Positions 56,245 to 64,000 are shown, counted from the first letter of the stretch. The stretch: DNA of 64,000 nt from Salinispirillum sp. LH 10-3-1 (GCF_030643825.1 NZ_CP101717.1:1860001-1924000); one strand, 5' to 3'. The notes: generated by a model not told the origin, from the letters alone. Program-made: numbers and translations.

Positions 56245-56574
56245 GTGCCATGGAAGCAAGTTACCATAGAGCGTCCTTATACTGAGGACGCCCTCTATGA
56301 ACTACTGCGTGAAGGTGCCAAGGGGTCGGCGTCTCGGTACACTCACTTCGACATCGTAGAGTGGGCCGGGCGCTACGCCCAAGAAATCAGCAAGTTGCAC
56401 CCGATACCTGAAAACCTGTTTCGTTACTGGCAAGTAACGGACGACATGCAAGTGCGCTGGGAGCTCCATATTGCCAGCCACTATTCCATTAATGACATGA
56501 AACGTTTTTCTCATGTCGACATTCTGTTACCAAGGCAATTTTTTCAACAATGGCTAAAACTTATAGAATACTAA
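56245..56574 (+). CDS. small hypothetical protein, GTG start
   Basis: A 109-aa soluble protein with no recognised family. It begins at a GTG ([12 protein letters not shown]) only 6 bp after the previous gene and overlaps the next by 25 bp, which fits an operon member. The composition is globular with mixed helix ([20 protein letters not shown]) and strand ([13 protein letters not shown]). No strong ribosome site is seen, so translation may be coupled. Moderate confidence that it is real. Confidence 0.6.
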   Translation: MPWKQVTIERPYTEDALYELLREGAKGSASRYTHFDIVEWAGRYAQEISKLHPIPENLFRYWQVTDDMQVRWELHIASHYSINDMKRFSHVDILLPRQFFQQWLKLIEY

Positions 56575-57170
56575 CCCTGTCTGCTGTGTTCGTATCCGCC
56601 CTCACCTTGAGCGCATGCAGCAAAGGCGACGACTCAGCGACCCAAACAGCAGCTACTCCGGCCACCGAAGCAGCAACCGTTACCGTTGTGATGCAGACGT
56701 CCGCTGGAGAGATCGTACTGGAACTGGACGCAACCAATGCTCCGGTAACGACCAGCAATTTCGTTACTTACGTCGAAGACGAGTTCTACGACGGTCTGAT
56801 CTTTCATCGCGTCATTGACGGTTTTATGATCCAAGGTGGCGGTTTTGATGCTGACATGACACAGCAACCCGTGCGCGCGCCGATCCGCAACGAATCTAAT
56901 AATGGCCTGAGTAATTCCCGTGGCACCATCGCCATGGCACGCACGCAAGCGCCCGACAGCGCCACTGCCCAGTTCTACATCAACTTGGTGGATAACAATA
57001 ATCTCGACTATCGCAATGGCCGCCCCGGTTACGCGGTGTTTGGCCGAGTAATTTCTGGTATGGAAGTGGTGGACAGTATCGCTAAGGTGCGCACCGGTAA
57101 CCGTGGAATGCACCAGAACGTACCGAACGAGGACATCGTGATCGAGTCGGTGCGACTGCAACAGCAGTAA
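56550..57170 (+). CDS. cyclophilin-type peptidyl-prolyl isomerase, lipoprotein
   Basis: A 206-aa periplasmic PPIase. The N-terminus [20 protein letters not shown] and SACS form a lipobox (LSAC). The cyclophilin core shows [35 protein letters not shown] and [20 protein letters not shown], with the catalytic Arg in FHRV. A low-complexity Ala/Thr linker ([17 protein letters not shown]) joins the lipid anchor to the domain. It lies between a hypothetical gene and mnmC. Confidence 0.92.
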   Translation: MAKTYRILTLSAVFVSALTLSACSKGDDSATQTAATPATEAATVTVVMQTSAGEIVLELDATNAPVTTSNFVTYVEDEFYDGLIFHRVIDGFMIQGGGFDADMTQQPVRAPIRNESNNGLSNSRGTIAMARTQAPDSATAQFYINLVDNNNLDYRNGRPGYAVFGRVISGMEVVDSIAKVRTGNRGMHQNVPNEDIVIESVRLQQQ

Positions 57171-57196
57171 TCGTCATATAGCTGAGAGACAGGGCT

Positions 57197-59095
57197 ATGC
57201 AGTTTGCCGATCTCGAAATGCGCAATGGCGTGCCCTTCTCTCCCCGCTTTGACGACATCTACTTCAGTCGTCAAGGCGGTACCGATGAAACGCGCCATGT
57301 CTTTCTGGGCAACAACAACCTCCCCGAGCGCTTTCCTACTGAGTTAGGGCAGTGGTTTACCATCGGTGAAACGGGTTTTGGTACCGGCCTGAACTTCATT
57401 ACCACCCTCCACATTTGGCGTGAAACTCCGCGTGCCAGCCGCCTACATTTTATCAGCGTGGAAAAGTACCCCGTCTCACCCACTACCCTGCGCGCTTTGC
57501 TGCTGCCCTTACGCGAAGAACTGCCGGAAGTGGATGAATTTCTTGCCCAGTATCATAGCTTGGTGCCCGGTTGGAACCGCTTGAGTTTCAGCGATGCCGA
57601 GCTGTCTTTGTTTGTAGGCGATGCGCTCAGCGGGCTTAACGATATTGATGGTGTGGTGGACGCCTGGTATCTCGATGGTTTTACACCGGCGAAAAACGGC
57701 GACTTGTGGAACCCAACGATTTATCACGCCATGGCACGTTTAAGTCGCCCCGGCACCACTGTGGCCACCTTCACGGCAGCTTTACCTGTACGCGAAGGAC
57801 TCAACGCCGCCGGATTTCTCGCTGGAAAGTGCCCCGGCTTCGGCTTGAAACGCACCATGTGCCGCGGCCACTTCATTGGTTTACACGGCCCGGAACGACC
57901 CATCACCAATAAACAGTGGTGGTCGCGCCCAATTCACGCCTTGAAGCCAGGCCAAACGGTCGGCGTCCTTGGCAGCGGGCTGGCCGCCGCTGAAACCGCA
58001 CAACGATTGCGTCACCGCGGTTACGCCGTCACGCTCATTGCGCCAGACGAACCGGGTTCAGCTGCTTCGGGCAACGACCAAGGTGCAGTATATGCAAAAC
58101 CCGGCCTGGAAGCAGACCCAGCGACCTGCTTTTACGCCCACGCCCTGAGCTATCGGGTACGGCTTTGGCAGAGCCAAGGCCAATTTTGGCCAGGCAAGGC
58201 TTGCGGACTGGTTCAGGTGACATCTGAAAAACGTTGGCAACGCTTGGCAGAAGCCGTCAACCACCCTTTTGCTCAACTGATGCAACCAATCTCTCAGGCA
58301 GAGGCCAGCGCACTCAGTGGTGTAACACTGTCTGGCCCAGCCTTGTTTTTTCCGCAAGGCGGCTGGCTTTCACCATCGCAGTATTGCAAAGATCAACTCG
58401 CGCTAATACCCAGAATAGCCACCCGCGCGGATCAATTAACCTTTGATGCCACTCACCAGCAATGGGTCGTCAATGCCAACGGCACAGAGATTCATCGTTG
58501 CGACGCACTGGTGATAGCCGCAGGCCAGCACAGCAATCAGTTTCCACAGACTGAACACTTGCGTTTAAAACCGGTACGGGGGCAGGTTTCGCAAGCTGCG
58601 ACCCCCAAGGGCTCGCCTCGCACGGTCGTCTGTGGCGACAGCTACCTCACCCCTGCCGACGACCAAGGGCATTGGCACTTTGGTGCATCGTTCGATGTCG
58701 GCAGCGACCACAACGCGGTAAAATCAGAAGACACCCTACTGAACCGCTCAGCCTTGGCTGCGCTGGCACCCGAAGCAGCACAAGCCATCGAAAACCACAC
58801 CACCGTGGAGCGTGCCGCAGTGCGTGCGACGACGCCCGATTATTTGCCGATGTCAGGGCCGGTTCTTATTGAGGAAGCTCTGAACAGCAGCCCTACCAAT
58901 TGGTACAGACACAACAACACATCACCGCTGTTTCTGCCGGGGCTGTATGTGTTGACGGGACTGGGCTCAAAAGGGCTGGCATCGTCTGCCCTGTGCGCCG
59001 AACAATTGGTCTGTTTGATGACCGGCGAGCCAACGCCCATGGGGAATATGTTGGGGAGCCGAATTCATCCAGGGCGTTTTTGGCGGCGTACGTAG
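57197..59095 (+). CDS. mnmC: bifunctional tRNA 5-methylaminomethyl-2-thiouridine synthase MnmC
   Basis: A 632-aa two-domain enzyme finishing mnm5s2U34 in tRNAs for Lys, Glu and Gln. The N-terminal methyltransferase (MnmC2) has GETGFGTGLNFITTLHIW and VDAWYLDGFTPAKNGDLWN. The C-terminal FAD oxidoreductase (MnmC1) starts at GVLGSGLAAAETAQRLRHRG and has ATTPDYLPMSGP and YVLTGLGSKGLASSALCAEQ. Full length for the family. It is the last gene of the group, and its TAG stop is the first triplet of a REP-like unit. Confidence 0.96.
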   Translation: MQFADLEMRNGVPFSPRFDDIYFSRQGGTDETRHVFLGNNNLPERFPTELGQWFTIGETGFGTGLNFITTLHIWRETPRASRLHFISVEKYPVSPTTLRALLLPLREELPEVDEFLAQYHSLVPGWNRLSFSDAELSLFVGDALSGLNDIDGVVDAWYLDGFTPAKNGDLWNPTIYHAMARLSRPGTTVATFTAALPVREGLNAAGFLAGKCPGFGLKRTMCRGHFIGLHGPERPITNKQWWSRPIHALKPGQTVGVLGSGLAAAETAQRLRHRGYAVTLIAPDEPGSAASGNDQGAVYAKPGLEADPATCFYAHALSYRVRLWQSQGQFWPGKACGLVQVTSEKRWQRLAEAVNHPFAQLMQPISQAEASALSGVTLSGPALFFPQGGWLSPSQYCKDQLALIPRIATRADQLTFDATHQQWVVNANGTEIHRCDALVIAAGQHSNQFPQTEHLRLKPVRGQVSQAATPKGSPRTVVCGDSYLTPADDQGHWHFGASFDVGSDHNAVKSEDTLLNRSALAALAPEAAQAIENHTTVERAAVRATTPDYLPMSGPVLIEEALNSSPTNWYRHNNTSPLFLPGLYVLTGLGSKGLASSALCAEQLVCLMTGEPTPMGNMLGSRIHPGRFWRRT

Positions 59096-59164
59096 GAGGC
59101 CAGCCCTCTGGCCGAAAGACGGCGGGTATAATCACACCGATTCGGCCAGAGGGCTGGCCTCCTA
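59093..59164. repeat. inverted pair of REP-like palindromes between mnmC and greB
   Basis: Units 59093-59116 (TAGGA, GGCCAG/CTGGCC, GAA) and 59141-59164 (same, inverted) face each other across 24 bp between convergent genes, a BIME-like arrangement. The first supplies the mnmC stop and the second ends 2 bp before the greB stop. Confidence 0.9.
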
Positions 59165-59166
59165 CG

Positions 59167-59655
59167 TTAAACCGCGCTATGGCCCTGCTCGTATTCGATC
59201 TTAGTGACGTACCACACCGCGTCGCCCTTAGGCGTCTTGACCACCACCTCGTCGTCTACCGACTTTTTCAACAGCGCCCGCGCCATAGGCGAATCAATCG
59301 AAATGTAATCGTTGCGGTCGAAAATCTCATCGTAGCCCACGACACGAAATCGCTTAGTGGCTTCATCATCGTTTTCCACCGTCACCCACGCACCGAAAAA
59401 CACCCGGCCTTCTTGCTGCGGTGAATAATCTACTACTTTCAAATGCTCTAAACATTTGCGCAAATAGCGCACGCGGCGATCAATCTCGCGCAAGCGCTTC
59501 TTATTGTATTGGTAGTCAGCGTTTTCACTGCGGTCGCCTAGGCTCGCCGCCCAAGTGACTTTCTTCGTCACCTCTGGCCGCTCGCGCCTCCACAGCTCAT
59601 CCAATTCTGCTTTCAGCGCCTCGTAACCGGCGCGTGTGATCAAAGGAGTTTTCAT
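59167..59655 (-). CDS. greB: transcription elongation factor GreB
   Basis: A 162-aa Gre factor. MKTPLITRAGYEALKAELDE and ERPEVTKKVTWAASLGDRSE then NADYQYNKKR are the coiled-coil tip and its conserved acidic residues. The KRFRVVGYDEIF to WYVTKIEYE part is the FKBP-like domain. The length and YNKKRLREIDRR fit GreB rather than GreA. The ATG at 59655 has AGAAG 6 nt upstream; the longer reading overlaps the upstream gene. It rescues backtracked RNA polymerase. Confidence 0.95.
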   Translation of the reverse strand: MKTPLITRAGYEALKAELDELWRRERPEVTKKVTWAASLGDRSENADYQYNKKRLREIDRRVRYLRKCLEHLKVVDYSPQQEGRVFFGAWVTVENDDEATKRFRVVGYDEIFDRNDYISIDSPMARALLKKSVDDEVVVKTPKGDAVWYVTKIEYEQGHSAV

Positions 59656-59693
59656 GCGAACTTCTCGGGTGTTGAGCAGGCGAGACAATCTCA

Positions 59694-60203
59694 TCAATGC
59701 TGGTGATGATCGTCCATTGAGTGCTGCATTTCAACATTAGGGTGCCGCACGGGCGCTTTAATACTTTGCTCAGTGCCATCGTCGTATTGCAACGTAATCT
59801 CCACCATTTGGCCATCTTGCAACGGTGCTTTTAGGCCAATCATCATGATGTGCAAGCCACCCGGCTGCAATGCCACGGTATCGCCCGCAGGCAATGCAAT
59901 GTGTTGCACCTGACGCATCTGCATCATGCCATCGACGACGCTGTGCGTGTGCAGTTCCACCGCTTCAGCCACGTCACTGACGGCACCGATCAACACACGA
60001 TCGTTGGTGGAAGCATTCTCCAACCGCATGAACGCCGCGGTATTGGGCTGCATGGGTGGCATCAAGCGCACGAACGGCTGATGCACCTGAATGCCATTCT
60101 CGGCGTCCGTATTGTGATGGCCATGATCGTGCGCTGACGCAGCACCCAGTAGGACAAGACCAAGAGAGACCAAAAAGGCCGAAGCCATTGCAGTGATTTT
60201 CAT
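59694..60203 (-). CDS. periplasmic copper chaperone PCu(A)C
   Basis: A 169-aa exported protein with signal peptide (ASAFLVSLGLVLLGAASAH). The copper motif is visible as HTHSVVDGMMQMRQ and HIMMIGLKAP. His-rich ends (HDHGHHN and MDDHHQH) may add metal binding. It delivers Cu(I) to the CuA centre of cytochrome c oxidase, working with SCO1. It is third in the operon after the FixH-like and SCO1 genes. Confidence 0.93.
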   Translation of the reverse strand: MKITAMASAFLVSLGLVLLGAASAHDHGHHNTDAENGIQVHQPFVRLMPPMQPNTAAFMRLENASTNDRVLIGAVSDVAEAVELHTHSVVDGMMQMRQVQHIALPAGDTVALQPGGLHIMMIGLKAPLQDGQMVEITLQYDDGTEQSIKAPVRHPNVEMQHSMDDHHQH

Positions 60204-60227
60204 AATGTTCCTTAGCTTAATTTAATA

Positions 60228-60821
60228 TTAATTCAATACCGACTGCAGCGACCGCAGCAAGGTATCCGGCCGCTGGTCGTGATAGACGATGTCCGCCAAC
60301 CCGCCCTGTCGATCGATCACATACAAACTTGAGCTGTGATCTACGGCGTAGCGGCCCTGAGCATCCGGTTCGGCAAAATGCCAAGCTACGCCGTACTGTC
60401 GTCCCGCCTGTTGCAACTCAGATTCGGTGCCCGTAACACCCATTAAATTAGGATGAAAGAATTGCACATACTCTTGTAAGCGTTCGGGCGTATCCCTTTC
60501 TGGATCTACGCTAATAAACAAAGGGACGACGCTGTCTTGTTGATCTACTGGCAACTGCCGAATCGACTGACTCATCACCGCCAAGGCAGTGGGGCAAATA
60601 TCCGGGCAATAGGTGTAGCCGAAATAGACCACCACGATCTGACCACGATAGTCCGACAACCGGAATTCACTCTCTGGCGTGGTCAACGAGAAATCGCCAC
60701 CGACAGGCGCGGCTGCCAGCGTGCTGAGCGGTGCATGCGAATCTCGAAGCAGCAAAACAATAAGCAGAACCGTCGCTAACAGGCCAACAATGACCGCTAG
60801 TATGCGATTGAATGTAAACAT
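60228..60821 (-). CDS. SCO1/SenC copper chaperone
   Basis: A 197-aa membrane-anchored thioredoxin-fold protein. It has an N-terminal anchor (ILAVIVGLLATVLLIVLLLR), the copper site YTYCPDICPTAL (CxxxC) and the copper-ligand His at SSLYVIDRQGG's upstream stretch AVDHSS. SVDPERDTPERLQEYVQFF is the family signature. It assembles cytochrome oxidase CuA. The ATG at 60821 lies 2 bp after the stop of the upstream gene; a longer reading overlaps that gene. Confidence 0.93.
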   Translation of the reverse strand: MFTFNRILAVIVGLLATVLLIVLLLRDSHAPLSTLAAAPVGGDFSLTTPESEFRLSDYRGQIVVVYFGYTYCPDICPTALAVMSQSIRQLPVDQQDSVVPLFISVDPERDTPERLQEYVQFFHPNLMGVTGTESELQQAGRQYGVAWHFAEPDAQGRYAVDHSSSLYVIDRQGGLADIVYHDQRPDTLLRSLQSVLN

Positions 60822-60823
60822 GT

Positions 60824-61354
60824 TTAAAACCGCCGCGTTGTGGTGAAGAAAAACGACACGGCACCCACGCCGTCGGGTTGTTCCAATAGCACTCTCGCTT
60901 CCCACGTCATGGTTTCCAAGATACAGATAGCCAAAGACGTAGCGCCCACATATTCACCGTGGTTTTCCGTTGCCTGCAAGGTGGGACGGTTATAACCCAT
61001 GTACATATCAGGGCTGCTGAAATCGACCTGTACCCCAGCCGATGATACACCACTCGTCGTCACCTGCACCGACAAGGGCGTCAGCAGTTCAATGGGATTC
61101 GGCGACAGCGACAGCTCTACCCACCCTCCAGGCACTGTCACGCGACACGATGACTGGTGTAAATCGCAGGAATCAGGTGCCTGCGCCACCCAAAGCGGCG
61201 CATCGGTATAAAAATGGCGCAACCACGGAAAGACCGAATAAGCAATCGCGCCAGAAAGCACAGCCGCAGCGACAATAAGCAGCAACATCTGTTGACGCTG
61301 ACTTGCTTTACCTGCGCTTTTTACAGGTTCTGTTGTAGATTCAGAATGGGCCAC
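60824..61354 (-). CDS. membrane-anchored periplasmic protein in the SCO1 operon (FixH-like)
   Basis: A 176-aa protein with a cytoplasmic N-terminus, one membrane helix (QMLLLIVAAAVLSGAIAYSV) and a periplasmic beta-rich part. VELSLSPNPIELLTPLSVQV then SSPDMYMGYNRPTLQ recall FixH/YtkA-like proteins tied to oxidase copper assembly. Two Cys (SCDLHQSSC) could form a disulfide, and MYM plus ICILE could bind copper. The FixH relation is weak; the operon context is the better evidence. Confidence 0.7.
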   Translation of the reverse strand: MAHSESTTEPVKSAGKASQRQQMLLLIVAAAVLSGAIAYSVFPWLRHFYTDAPLWVAQAPDSCDLHQSSCRVTVPGGWVELSLSPNPIELLTPLSVQVTTSGVSSAGVQVDFSSPDMYMGYNRPTLQATENHGEYVGATSLAICILETMTWEARVLLEQPDGVGAVSFFFTTTRRF

Positions 61355-61448
61355 GTTGATTTAGGGCAAATGTGAAAGCGTAAATTCTACGTTATTTTCA
61401 CCCTAGGTGCCCTGCGGCGTTTTGTCGCAGCGTGTTCATTCTGGAATC

Positions 61449-61583
61449 TTACTCTAAACCTCCTGGCCCAAAGCGTTGCTGCGCCGCCTCCTGTAGCAAA
61501 AAATCCACCACGGTGGGCACCCGGCGATTGTGCTTACTTTCACGAGCATAGATTAACTGCACAGGGGCTAGAGGGTGTTTATG
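61449..61583 (-). pseudogene. C-terminal remnant of a LysR-type regulator
   Basis: The last about 44 codons of a minus-strand frame read PLAPVQLIYARESKHNRRVP followed by TVVDFLLQEAAQQRF and a stop, the typical C-terminal tail of LysR-family regulators. The sequence before it (SIDPRSSAARVSSHRHK) does not continue the effector domain and there is no HTH. It is a decayed fragment. Confidence 0.6.
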
Positions 61584-61671
61584 GCGGTGGCTTGACACTC
61601 TTGCCGCTGACGAGCGAGGGTCAATAGAAAAACAACGCCAGCTTGAGAAAAGGCGGTTTTTAGATGTTCTC

Positions 61672-61719
61672 AGAGGACTTCCAGAAACCAGCACTTACGC
61701 TGCCTTTTGGAAATCCTCT
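61672..61719 (-). promoter_or_regulatory. long hairpin across the arfA stop codon (putative RNase III site)
   Basis: AGAGGATTTCCA (61719-61708) pairs with TGGAAGTCCTCT (61683-61672) over 12 bp with one G-U pair. Inside, AAA/UUU and CAGC/GCTG extend the helix, leaving an apical loop GTAAGT that contains the TAA stop. Confidence 0.7.
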
Positions 61720-61850
61720 GCACGAGGCTTCTTGTCACGCTTGCGGTCATACTGGGTTTTGTCGCTCACCACGCGCAAGCGGTACTTGGGGCTACGCAAT
61801 TCACGCGCTACCTGACTGTGTTGGGTCGGCTGTCGTTTTTTCTTGGCCAT
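61695..61850 (-). CDS. arfA: alternative ribosome-rescue factor A
   Basis: A 51-aa basic protein. RELRSPKYRLRVVSDKTQYD followed by RKRDKK matches the conserved core of ArfA, which recruits RF2 to ribosomes stalled on non-stop mRNA when tmRNA is unavailable. The ATG at 61850 has AGAGGA 8 nt upstream; a longer in-frame reading covers unlikely Cys-rich sequence. The stop codon lies in the loop of a long hairpin, as expected for RNase III-dependent regulation known in Escherichia coli, where truncated arfA mRNA yields a tagged product unless trans-translation fails. Naming rests on the core motif plus the hairpin. Confidence 0.75.
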   Translation of the reverse strand: MAKKKRQPTQHSQVARELRSPKYRLRVVSDKTQYDRKRDKKPRAEDFQKAA

Positions 61851-61947
61851 GGAATAGTTCCTCTGATGGCAGCTGGATGAACAGCGCTTAGGATAGGTGC
61901 ATTCTCTTGAATTACAAGTACGCAGCAGGGCATGACAGCAGAGTTTA

Positions 61948-62136
61948 TTAAGGATTTTCTTTTGGCTTGGTGGGCAGAACTGGCAAAGCTTGGCGGATTT
62001 CGCGCATTTCTTCGGCAATGGCCGCACTGATCAAAAAGGTACTGGCTAAACTGGCACGCAGCTCGCGAGCTTCATTACCCAGCGCACGTGCGGCTGCCTC
62101 CGGAGAGACCGCTAATGGGGTGTCATTATTTGCCAT
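61948..62136 (-). CDS. small hypothetical protein
   Basis: A 62-aa protein (MANNDTPLAVSPEAAARALG) that is mainly helical (ELRASLASTFLISAAIAEEM). The ATG at 62136 has AGAAG 4 nt upstream; longer readings start in the upstream spacer. No signal peptide or family recognised. It is on the arfA strand, 97 bp before it, and divergent from the QueD-like gene. Confidence 0.6.
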   Translation of the reverse strand: MANNDTPLAVSPEAAARALGNEARELRASLASTFLISAAIAEEMREIRQALPVLPTKPKENP

Positions 62137-62264
62137 GGTCTTCTCGCGGCAACTGTCTGAACGTAACTTTAGCCATTTCTGACGGCGTTTGCCACTGCAC
62201 CGGATAAAATCACCCACCCCCTATCAATACAGGTGCCTCGACGGCGACTTTCAGTTAAAATCCA

Positions 62265-62279
62265 CCTCCCTTTAGGAGG
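62265..62279 (+). promoter_or_regulatory. hairpin pairing the Shine-Dalgarno of the QueD-like gene
   Basis: CCTCC (62265-62269) and GGAGG (62275-62279) form a 5-bp stem with loop CTTTA. The right arm is the ribosome site AGGAGG, 4 nt before the ATG at 62284. It resembles the hairpin at 10521-10537. Confidence 0.35.
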
Positions 62280-62283
62280 ATTC

Positions 62284-63138
62284 ATGGCCAGTTTGTTCGT
62301 CGATGCGCTCACCGTTGTAGACTTCAGTTACTTGGATGCCGAGCGCGGCATCGTGGGTGAAAGTTGGATCGTCGATATTGAACTCGAGGGTGCACTGAAC
62401 GACGAAGGTATGGTGTTTGATTTCAGTCACGTTAAGCGAGCGATTAAGGCCGAAATCGACAGCGGCCTCGATCACCGTTTTGTGGTGCCGGAGCATATGC
62501 CAGGCTTGGTTATTCAGCGTGGACCCGAAGAAAGCCGCCTGTCTCTGAAGCAGCCACAAAAAGGCTTTGTATTGGACTACCGTGCACCGAACGAAGCCTT
62601 CTACTGGCTCGACGCATCGGCCATCAAGCTGGCTGACGTGACGCGTCATATCAGCGCACAGGTTCGCCAGGTCGTACCGGCCAACGTCAGTAACATCATC
62701 GTCCGCCTCCGCCCGGAAGAACATGATGGCGCTTTTTATCACTACTCCCACGGCCTGAAAAAGCATCAAGGTGACTGTCAGCGCATGATTCACGGCCACC
62801 GTTCACGCATTATTATCGAACGCGACGGCACACGTGACACCTACACGGAAGCTACCCTGGCCGAGCATTGGCGTGACATCTACCTGATCACTCGCGAAGA
62901 CATTCAGGCCGAGTGCCAGGTGCTTGACATACCCTGCTACCATGTTGTCTATACAGCCCAGCAAGGCGACTTTGAGCTGACCTTACCCAAAGCGCGGTGC
63001 GATATTTTAGACACCGACACCACCGTGGAATTGATTGCTGACCACCTCGCGCAATTGCTGCACAAGCAAGCACCGGCGCATCACTGGAAAGTGCGTGCCT
63101 TCGAAGGTGTGGACAAGGGCGCAATCGCAGCTTGTTGA
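62284..63138 (+). CDS. two-half 6-carboxytetrahydropterin synthase-like (QueD/PTPS) protein
   Basis: A 284-aa protein of the T-fold PTPS/QueD type but about twice the usual length. The N-terminal half has the strand/helix pattern [20 protein letters not shown] with [10 protein letters not shown], but GESWI stands where the zinc-binding HGH is expected. The C-terminal half has [14 protein letters not shown] and [10 protein letters not shown], giving the zinc His residues and catalytic Cys, and a late [14 protein letters not shown] with the substrate Glu. So residues of one active site seem split over two halves. QueD feeds queuosine synthesis. The ATG at 62284 has AGGAGG 4 nt upstream. Confidence 0.72.
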   Translation: MASLFVDALTVVDFSYLDAERGIVGESWIVDIELEGALNDEGMVFDFSHVKRAIKAEIDSGLDHRFVVPEHMPGLVIQRGPEESRLSLKQPQKGFVLDYRAPNEAFYWLDASAIKLADVTRHISAQVRQVVPANVSNIIVRLRPEEHDGAFYHYSHGLKKHQGDCQRMIHGHRSRIIIERDGTRDTYTEATLAEHWRDIYLITREDIQAECQVLDIPCYHVVYTAQQGDFELTLPKARCDILDTDTTVELIADHLAQLLHKQAPAHHWKVRAFEGVDKGAIAAC

Positions 63139-63205
63139 TCCTCGCTGTGCTTGTTTTCCTGTATCATTACCTATTACCGAATTTATCACTGACTCTGGAC
63201 CCAAC

Positions 63206-64000
63206 ATGCCCATACAGATCTACAATTCGCTGACCAATCGCAAAGAGACCTTTGTACCGCTGAAACCTGAGCGAATCACGATGTATGTCTGTGGCCCGAC
63301 TGTGTACAACTACATCCACATCGGTAACGCGCGCCCGGCTGTCGTCTTCGATACCTTTGCGCGTGTGTTGCGGTTGTTTTATCCGCAATTGGATTACGCG
63401 CGCAACATCACCGACATCGACGACAAGATCAACAACGCTGCACACACCGCCGGTGAAGACATTGGCACCTACAGTGCTCGTTACACGGAAGCCTACCGCA
63501 AAGACATGGCATCACTGTTTAACCTGCCGCCCACGGTTGAGCCTTTGGCAACCGAGCACATTGACGTTATGGTGGAGCTGATCGACAACCTGATTCAGCG
63601 CGGCTTTGCTTACGCCGCTGAAGGTCATGTGTTGTTTGATGTCGCCGCCATGCCCGACTACGGCAAACTGTCGAAACGTAAAACGGAAGACATGATTGCC
63701 GGCGCCCGCGTAGAAGTGGCCAGCTACAAGAAGAATCCAATGGATTTCGTGCTGTGGAAACCCTCTGTTGAGGCGCATGAACCCGGCTGGGAAAGCCCAT
63801 GGGGTTACGGTCGTCCGGGCTGGCACATTGAATGTACGGCCATGATCAACAAGCACCTCGGCCCCACCATCGACATTCATGGTGGCGGTGCAGATTTGAT
63901 GTTCCCGCACCATGAGAACGAAGTGGCGCAAGGCACCTGCTGCCACTCAGAAGAACACGAATACGTGCGCTACTGGATGCACAACGGCATGATCAACATC
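63206..64000 (+). CDS. cysS: cysteinyl-tRNA synthetase (3' end outside window)
   Basis: The first 265 codons of CysRS run off the right end of the window without a stop. The N-terminus [19 protein letters not shown] is typical. [20 protein letters not shown] holds the first zinc Cys and the HIGH motif (HIGN). GWHIECTAM and [10 protein letters not shown] give the other zinc ligands. The KMSKS loop would lie beyond the window. It charges tRNA-Cys in the cytoplasm. Confidence 0.97.
   Translation, partial: MPIQIYNSLTNRKETFVPLKPERITMYVCGPTVYNYIHIGNARPAVVFDTFARVLRLFYPQLDYARNITDIDDKINNAAHTAGEDIGTYSARYTEAYRKDMASLFNLPPTVEPLATEHIDVMVELIDNLIQRGFAYAAEGHVLFDVAAMPDYGKLSKRKTEDMIAGARVEVASYKKNPMDFVLWKPSVEAHEPGWESPWGYGRPGWHIECTAMINKHLGPTIDIHGGGADLMFPHHENEVAQGTCCHSEEHEYVRYWMHNGMINI

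Noticed and set aside
61851-62027. N-terminal extension of arfA by 59 residues
   Set aside because: The extension is Cys-rich, non-conserved-looking and overlaps the upstream small gene; a good ribosome site precedes the ATG at 61850.

Overview
The window reads as the chromosome of a free-living, motile, probably marine gammaproteobacterium of the Pseudomonas/Oceanospirillales type. This is inferred from gene order and family membership, not from a marker phylogeny: gyrA-pheA-tyrA-cmk-rpsA-ihfB-lapA-lapB, mtaD-ubiG-yciK, and scpA-scpB-rluB next to yciO and a PHP-domain RNase gene. Two genes run off the ends: an OmpA-family lipoprotein on the left and cysS on the right.

Left part (1-31 kb) is mostly accessory. 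It holds a FAN1-type nuclease, a PLP enzyme, a complete IS3-family element with a 3-bp target duplication (4204-5464), and a putative nitric-oxide-sensing module: NosP-like FIST protein, NahK-like hybrid kinase, a LuxR-type response regulator converging on the kinase, and an ExaC-type aldehyde dehydrogenase. A SulP transporter follows, then a phosphonate/phosphite-type ABC operon (phnD, phnC and two phnE), an unrecognised 648-aa exported protein, a persulfide-dioxygenase-like metallo-hydrolase, two chemoreceptors around two orphan periplasmic binding proteins and a DadA-like oxidoreductase, a pair of overlapping GTPase genes, topB and a hydrolase.

Middle (31-37 kb): a PlsC acyltransferase, a secreted EEP nuclease with a C-terminal HhH, then two IS3-family elements. 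One is decayed and truncated by the other. They sit beside an 11-bp tandem repeat and tRNA-Gly/tRNA-Glu genes with a very clear sigma70 promoter.

Right part (37-64 kb) is core: LPS regulation (lapAB), ihfB, rpsA, cmk, aromatic amino acid genes, gyrA, mtaD-ubiG-yciK, a GGDEF cyclase, rluB-scpB-scpA, yciO, a PHP RNase, a yciI-to-mnmC run, greB, a copper-delivery operon for cytochrome oxidase (SCO1, PCuAC and a FixH-like protein), arfA, a two-half QueD-like protein and cysS. Several genes usual in the same Pseudomonas clusters (serC, hisC, aroA, mtnA, mupP) are absent.

Three sequence-level observations stand out. (i) A REP-like palindrome family (about 13 copies between 38 and 59 kb) keeps its flanks and loop while its stem bases co-vary, and in four genes the TAG of the repeat is the gene's stop codon. 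(ii) The short arfA gene ends inside a long hairpin whose apical loop contains the stop codon, the arrangement expected for RNase III-generated non-stop mRNA. (iii) Shine-Dalgarno sequences of sulP and of the QueD-like gene are paired with upstream CCTCC in small hairpins.
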